Shown one piece after another: positions 6,537 to 9,325 of a stretch of 9,325 nt of DNA. Position 1 is the first letter of the stretch. Each line of letters opens with the position of its first letter. Under the pieces are notes generated by a model. It had not been told where the DNA came from and ran no database searches. It was given only the letters and a program-made list of their open reading frames with translations. This stretch comes from an uncultured Prevotellaceae bacterium (lineage in GTDB: Bacteria > Bacteroidota > Bacteroidia > Bacteroidales > Bacteroidaceae). The DNA lies in assembly GCA_905202115.1 (NCBI GenBank), contig CAJKQZ010000097.1, positions 1 to 9,325 of the forward strand, written 5' to 3'. The position numbers were made by a program, and so were the translations under genes.

Positions 6537-7748
6537 ATGCCAACTTTCAAAGCTCTCGTTAGAAAAAGTAAAATGCGCTCGGATAAAACCTGGAATGTAG
6601 TTATTCGTTTCACTCACGCGCGGAAAACAAGATTCATACCGACCTCTATGTATGTATCAAAAAAAGATCTTACTGCATCTTTCAAGATCAAGAATCAGCC
6701 AATACTTGACAAATGCGATGAGCTCATTAAAATTTATAGAAATACAATAATCCAGCTCAACCTTGAACTGAACAGCATGGACATTGATACGATAGTAGAC
6801 CACCTTAAAAAGAAAGAGGAGAAAGCAGGAATAGACTTCATCGAGTTTGCCCGCAAATGGTGCCGCTCGCATACCGAAATCAAAGGGATAAGAAACTATC
6901 TGTCCGCCGTTAACTCATTTTGCTCCTTTTTCGGACGTGAATCCGTCCTTTGCTCCGAAGTAACGGTACAGAAGATGAAAGAATATGAAAAATTCCTTTC
7001 TGACAAAAAGCGGGCACAGTCACTATATTGTAATGCAATCCTGCGATTGTTTTCTGAAGCCAGGGAATATTATAATGATGAAGACCATTACATCATAAAA
7101 ATCAAGCAGAGCCTTTCAAAATTCAAGCCAAAGCAGCAGAACGTGGCCGAAAAGCGGGCCTTAGACGAAGAGGATATAAGACTTATATTTCGCCTACCAT
7201 ACCTCGATATAAAGGTCAGGGGCAATATATGCCGCAGAGACCTGGCAAAAGACTGCTTTATGCTTTCATTTTGCCTTATGGGAATAAACTCAGCAGACTT
7301 ATACAATGCAACTGAATACGACGGAGAATACATAACTTATTACCGGACAAAAACAAAAGACAGGAGAAATGACAAAGCGAAAATGATTATAAAAGTCCAC
7401 CCCTTAATAAAGCCTATCGTAGAAAAATACCGCGGAAAAGATCGGGTTTTTAATTTCTGCGAGCGCTTTTCGTCTATGTCCGATCTGAACAGGTCTATCA
7501 ACATAGGTTTAAAAGAAATCGGAAAAGAACTAAAAATAGACAATTTACAATATTACGCGGCCAGGCACTCAATGGCGACAATTGCAATCAACAAGGCCGG
7601 AATAAACAAATACATTGTCAATGATATGCTATGTCATACAGACAGAAGCATGAGAATTACTGATTTGTATATCAAAAAAGACTTCACCCCTATCAACGAG
7701 GCAAATTTCAAACTATTGGATTTTATGTTTGACTGCAAGGCGCTTTAA
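6537..7748 (+). CDS. Tyrosine recombinase / phage-type integrase
   Basis: A 403-residue site-specific recombinase expected to integrate and excise the element at tRNA-His. The N-terminal about 100 residues resemble the arm-binding domain, residues 100-190 the SAM-like core-binding domain, and about 205-400 the catalytic domain. Catalytic positions visible are the beta-hairpin lysine in YYRTKTKD (K272 or K274), R343 in YYAARHSMAT, H367 in MLCHTD, and the nucleophile Y378 in TDLYIKKD. The first catalytic Arg, usually in a GLRxxE/DL motif, is replaced: the segment reads GINSADL (N251). The His of HxxR is Tyr (Y340). From memory, related Bacteroides-group integrases share these changes, so I do not take them as inactivating. 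The gene seems more AT-rich than the neighbouring host genes. It converges on the lysis module, with 70 bp between stop codons. Confidence 0.93.
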   Translation: MPTFKALVRKSKMRSDKTWNVVIRFTHARKTRFIPTSMYVSKKDLTASFKIKNQPILDKCDELIKIYRNTIIQLNLELNSMDIDTIVDHLKKKEEKAGIDFIEFARKWCRSHTEIKGIRNYLSAVNSFCSFFGRESVLCSEVTVQKMKEYEKFLSDKKRAQSLYCNAILRLFSEAREYYNDEDHYIIKIKQSLSKFKPKQQNVAEKRALDEEDIRLIFRLPYLDIKVRGNICRRDLAKDCFMLSFCLMGINSADLYNATEYDGEYITYYRTKTKDRRNDKAKMIIKVHPLIKPIVEKYRGKDRVFNFCERFSSMSDLNRSINIGLKEIGKELKIDNLQYYAARHSMATIAINKAGINKYIVNDMLCHTDRSMRITDLYIKKDFTPINEANFKLLDFMFDCKAL

Positions 7749-7757
7749 CTCCGACGG

Positions 7758-7794
7758 AAAAAAGCCGCACTCACCTTCACAGGCTTACGCGGCT
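7758..7794 (-). terminator. Terminator of the minus-strand lysis module
   Basis: Read on the minus strand, AGCCGC (7794-7789) pairs with GCGGCT (7768-7763), followed by a run of T's to 7758. A short inner CCT-GTGA-AGG stem sits symmetrically between 5-nt internal loops. It lies 24 bp after the lipoprotein stop and just beyond the integrase stop. There is no T-run on the plus side, so it serves the minus-strand genes. Confidence 0.65.
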
Positions 7795-7818
7795 GCACAC
7801 TTCAACAATAAAACTGCC

Positions 7819-8250
7819 TTAAAGCTTTCGTTTTAGATATAGGAATAAAATCCAAAGAATAGACACCACGCAGCATATCTTACCCAGCCACATAAAGCCG
7901 CTATTATACCACTTTAGCGACTTTTCTATGTAGCAGGGCTTCTCTACTGTTACGCTGTCAGTGCGCTCAATATAGACCGTATCCCTATGCAATATGTTTC
8001 TGTATATTGTATCGGTTCGCGTCTTGTACTGGTAGCGTACTTTTTCTATGTACTGCGCTACGGTGTCGCCCTTCTCCCACACGTAGATACTATCGCGCAT
8101 GTAGATACTATCGCGCTGTAACATTACGCTAAATAGGCTATCCATGTGCAGCGTATTGGCGTAGTCGGTTTGCTTCGCCACTCTGGCGCAGCGTGTTCCG
8201 GCGCAGCTTGTCAAAAGCAGGGCCATAAGGATAAAAACTAAATGCTTCAT
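7819..8250 (-). CDS. Lipoprotein with C-terminal TM anchor, candidate unimolecular spanin
   Basis: A 143-residue protein with a lipoprotein signal (hydrophobic 4-13, lipobox LTSC, C16 lipidated) and a C-terminal membrane segment (about 119-138) ending in the cationic tail KRKL. The positive-inside rule puts the C-terminus in the cytoplasm, so the protein would span the periplasm from a lipidated outer-membrane end to an inner-membrane anchor. That is the defining topology of u-spanins such as phage T1 gp11, which fuse the membranes at the last lysis step. The middle is full of RDS/TxY units (RDSIYMRDSIYV, RTDTIY, RDTVYI, RTDSV), which look beta-strand-prone rather than coiled coil. No acidic export signal follows C16, arguing against surface display. 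Its ATG overlaps the amidase TGA by 4 bp (ATGA). Spanin function is inferred; it may be an unrelated phage lipoprotein. Confidence 0.7.
   Translation of the reverse strand: MKHLVFILMALLLTSCAGTRCARVAKQTDYANTLHMDSLFSVMLQRDSIYMRDSIYVWEKGDTVAQYIEKVRYQYKTRTDTIYRNILHRDTVYIERTDSVTVEKPCYIEKSLKWYNSGFMWLGKICCVVSILWILFLYLKRKL
8083..8116. repeat. 18-bp in-frame tandem repeat within the lipoprotein gene
   Basis: The 16-base word GTAGATACTATCGCGC occurs at 8083-8098 and 8101-8116, a period of 18 bp or six codons, encoding the doubled RDSIY-M/V unit. The near-identity at DNA level suggests a recent duplication on top of an older degenerate RDS/TxY repeat series. Confidence 0.85.
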
Positions 8251-8720
8251 AGGTTCGCGTATTCTGGGATAGCGTCGAAGCAGGGGCAGTCTTTTATACG
8301 TTCCCAGGGGTCGATTATCCCGTTATGGTTCTTATCTTCCGAGAAGTCGCGATGGCCTACAATCCTGGCATAGGGATAACGTCTTTTAAGCTCGGTAAGC
8401 AGCCGGACTAAAGACGCTTTTTGCGCCGCCGTGCGGTTATCTATTGAGGGGTACGGCTTCGGCTTGGTAAGATCCAAGCCGCCCACCCAGCACACGTTTA
8501 TAATGCTACTATTATGGCCCTTCACGCCGTTAGAGATTTTTTCTACCGGCCACGTATTAGCTACCGTGCCGTCGGCTTCTACGACGTAGTGGTAGCCAGG
8601 CGCCTTCCAGCCCTTACAGCCTTTATTTACCGGCCCAGTATGAAAATATACTACTTCTTTCGCTGTCTGTTTCTGGTTTCCTGCTGTGCAGTGTACCACG
8701 ATGTTTTTAATTTCTCGCAT
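8247..8720 (-). CDS. N-acetylmuramoyl-L-alanine amidase (phage endolysin, T7-lysozyme-like)
   Basis: A 157-residue Amidase_2/PGRP-fold enzyme that would cut the bond between N-acetylmuramic acid and the stem peptide, here as the phage endolysin. Predicted zinc ligands are H10 (IVVHCTAG), H123 (IVGHRD) and C145 (KDCPCFD), with the GYHYVV segment at 42-47 also typical of the family. There is no signal peptide or N-terminal anchor, so it needs a holin-like protein to reach the wall. Between H123 and C145 is a 12-residue segment, DKNHNGIIDPWE (129-140), that fits the EF-hand calcium loop pattern with D at 1, N at 3 and 5, G at 6, I at 8 and E at 12. The ATG is 1 bp after the upstream stop, and its TGA overlaps the downstream ATG, so the three genes are probably translated together. 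Confidence 0.92.
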   Translation of the reverse strand: MREIKNIVVHCTAGNQKQTAKEVVYFHTGPVNKGCKGWKAPGYHYVVEADGTVANTWPVEKISNGVKGHNSSIINVCWVGGLDLTKPKPYPSIDNRTAAQKASLVRLLTELKRRYPYARIVGHRDFSEDKNHNGIIDPWERIKDCPCFDAIPEYANL

Positions 8721-8721
8721 A

Positions 8722-9060
8722 TTAGTATCCGCTTTGCGGCTCTCGGTCTTTGCAGTTTCTGCGCAGGCACAGTTTCAGGCTGCGCTCCGTCTCCAGCATT
8801 GCATTCTTTTTTGCTAATTCCAGGTTCTCGGAATTCAGTTTTCTTACTAATTCTGTCTGCTCCGCAAACCTCTCCTCTTTGTCCTTCAGCTGCTGTTCCA
8901 GGAACAGCATCGTGTCGCGCAGCACGGTAAACTCGGAGATGTCGGCCTCGGCCTCCTTAATGCGTGTGTTTGCCTTACGGTGCATAAGATATTTCACAGC
9001 CTCCCAGCTGCACAAAGTCGTTATCGCGGTTATTACCGACGTTAAAATTTCGAGATCCAT
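8722..9060 (-). CDS. Small one-TM coiled-coil protein of the lysis module
   Basis: A 112-residue protein with one hydrophobic segment near the N-terminus (about 5-22, after MDLEIL) followed by a basic patch (HRKANTRIK) and a long, charged, heptad-like helix to about residue 95. By the positive-inside rule the coiled coil would be cytoplasmic, which fits neither a canonical Rz-type inner-membrane spanin (periplasmic coil) nor a simple class I-II holin. Its place directly before the endolysin makes a holin, antiholin or holin-regulating role plausible, but no family is recognised. I chose the ATG at 9060; a TTG three codons upstream is in frame. The stop is 1 bp from the amidase start, so the two are surely co-expressed. 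Confidence 0.75.
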   Translation of the reverse strand: MDLEILTSVITAITTLCSWEAVKYLMHRKANTRIKEAEADISEFTVLRDTMLFLEQQLKDKEERFAEQTELVRKLNSENLELAKKNAMLETERSLKLCLRRNCKDREPQSGY

Positions 9061-9072
9061 AATTTTCAACAG

Positions 9073-9153
9073 TTATTCCCATTCTGCGTTTTCAAAGTTA
9101 GTTGCCGGCCCCACGTGCGAAGAGCCGCCGCTGGCCATGTTATGGTTCACCAT
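9073..9153 (-). CDS. Putative 26-residue hydrophilic peptide
   Basis: The ATG at 9153 opens a frame starting MVNHNMASGG and ending ATNFENAEWE, with a TAA 12 bp before the next gene. The frame continues open upstream for ten more codons to an in-frame TGA at 9184-9186. The ATG overlaps the TGA of a preceding tiny ORF in the string ATGGTGA, a coupling arrangement. Composition looks protein-like, but the length makes it uncertain; I recognise no family. Confidence 0.35.
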   Translation of the reverse strand: MVNHNMASGGSSHVGPATNFENAEWE

Positions 9154-9230
9154 AGCCAACTGGCACAGCGGCACGCGGAACAGTCAACCCATGCAAACCA
9201 CACCGCGGCAATTGCAGGTAGATATTCCAT
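9147..9230 (-). CDS. Putative 27-residue hydrophobic peptide
   Basis: From the ATG at 9230 the frame reads MEYLPAIAAVWFAWVDC, then a Cys- and Trp-rich tail to a TGA. It begins 9 bp after the stop of the preceding gene. The first 14 residues could enter a membrane. It may be a micro-protein of the lysis module or a chance ORF; its length gives no statistical support. Confidence 0.25.
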   Translation of the reverse strand: MEYLPAIAAVWFAWVDCSACRCASWLW

Positions 9231-9239
9231 ACACGCAGT

Positions 9240-9325
9240 TTATTTGATCTTGACAAAGTTCTCCGCCACGACACGGAGAAAGTCGCTTTTATCTATGCGG
9301 ATACTTTCGCCGTCGGTGCGCACGA
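9240..9325 (-). CDS. 3' end of an unknown element gene (cut by the window edge)
   Basis: Only the last 28 sense codons are present, ending in DFLRVVAENFVKIK and a TAA. The frame is open to the window edge at 9325, with two bases of a partial codon there. It is the gene just upstream of the lysis module and would probably be a late phage gene, but the fragment is too short to assign a family. Confidence 0.6.
   Translation of the reverse strand, partial: VRTDGESIRIDKSDFLRVVAENFVKIK

Noticed and set aside
9147..9230. TGA read as Trp in this element (recoded phage)
   Set aside because: An in-frame TGA interrupts an otherwise open frame near 9185, but the integrase, amidase, lipoprotein and coiled-coil genes are all full length with TGG for Trp, and the amidase ends at TGA in a normal coupling overlap. 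Recoding is not needed.
8750..9247. Plus-strand open frame across the lysis region
   Set aside because: It runs antisense to the coiled-coil gene and part of its upstream region and has no recognisable content; the minus-strand genes explain the segment better.

Overview
The window is a Bacteroidales-type (Bacteroidota) chromosome segment that runs into the left end of a prophage or phage-like integrated element. The taxon call rests on four things. The tRNA has a textbook Bacteroidota promoter (TTTG, 19 bp, TACTTTTG). Genes start at ATG without a conspicuous Shine-Dalgarno. The integrase belongs to a family I recognise from Bacteroides-group elements. The lysis-type lipoprotein has the RDS/TxY-rich style seen in phages of this group. 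Genus cannot be fixed from the sequence.

Host part (1-6308). Four housekeeping or metabolic genes lie on the minus strand, in transcription order uvrB (excision repair), thiD (HMP/HMP-P kinase of thiamine synthesis), fabD (malonyl-CoA:ACP transacylase) and a cytoplasmic GH13 alpha-amylase-family enzyme. They are spaced by about 283, 93 and 100 bp rather than overlapping. A strong hairpin terminator follows fabD, and a separate -7 box precedes it, so they look like mostly independent transcription units. The uvrB-thiD gap holds an unexplained array of three dyad-symmetric 21-bp units in exact 21-bp phase. On the plus strand, divergent from uvrB, is tRNA-His(GTG) with its own promoter.

Element part (about 6309-9325). 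Immediately downstream of tRNA-His come a hairpin terminator, a short AT-rich region with palindromes and a helically phased GTTGTCCC pair, then a tyrosine recombinase on the plus strand. This is the usual layout of an element integrated at a tRNA 3' end; the other attachment site is outside the window. Convergent with the integrase is a compact minus-strand module entering from the right edge: the last codons of an unknown gene, a 180-bp stretch with tiny overlapping ORFs, a small one-TM coiled-coil protein, a T7-lysozyme-like N-acetylmuramoyl-L-alanine amidase, and a lipoprotein with a C-terminal membrane anchor. The last three are separated by a 1-bp gap and a 4-bp ATGA overlap and end at a terminator. 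I read this as a lysis cassette: membrane protein, then endolysin, then a candidate unimolecular spanin (u-spanin).

I see no clearly new multi-gene system. The best leads are the 21-bp palindrome array, the u-spanin candidate, the EF-hand-like loop in the amidase, and the non-canonical catalytic positions of the recombinase.
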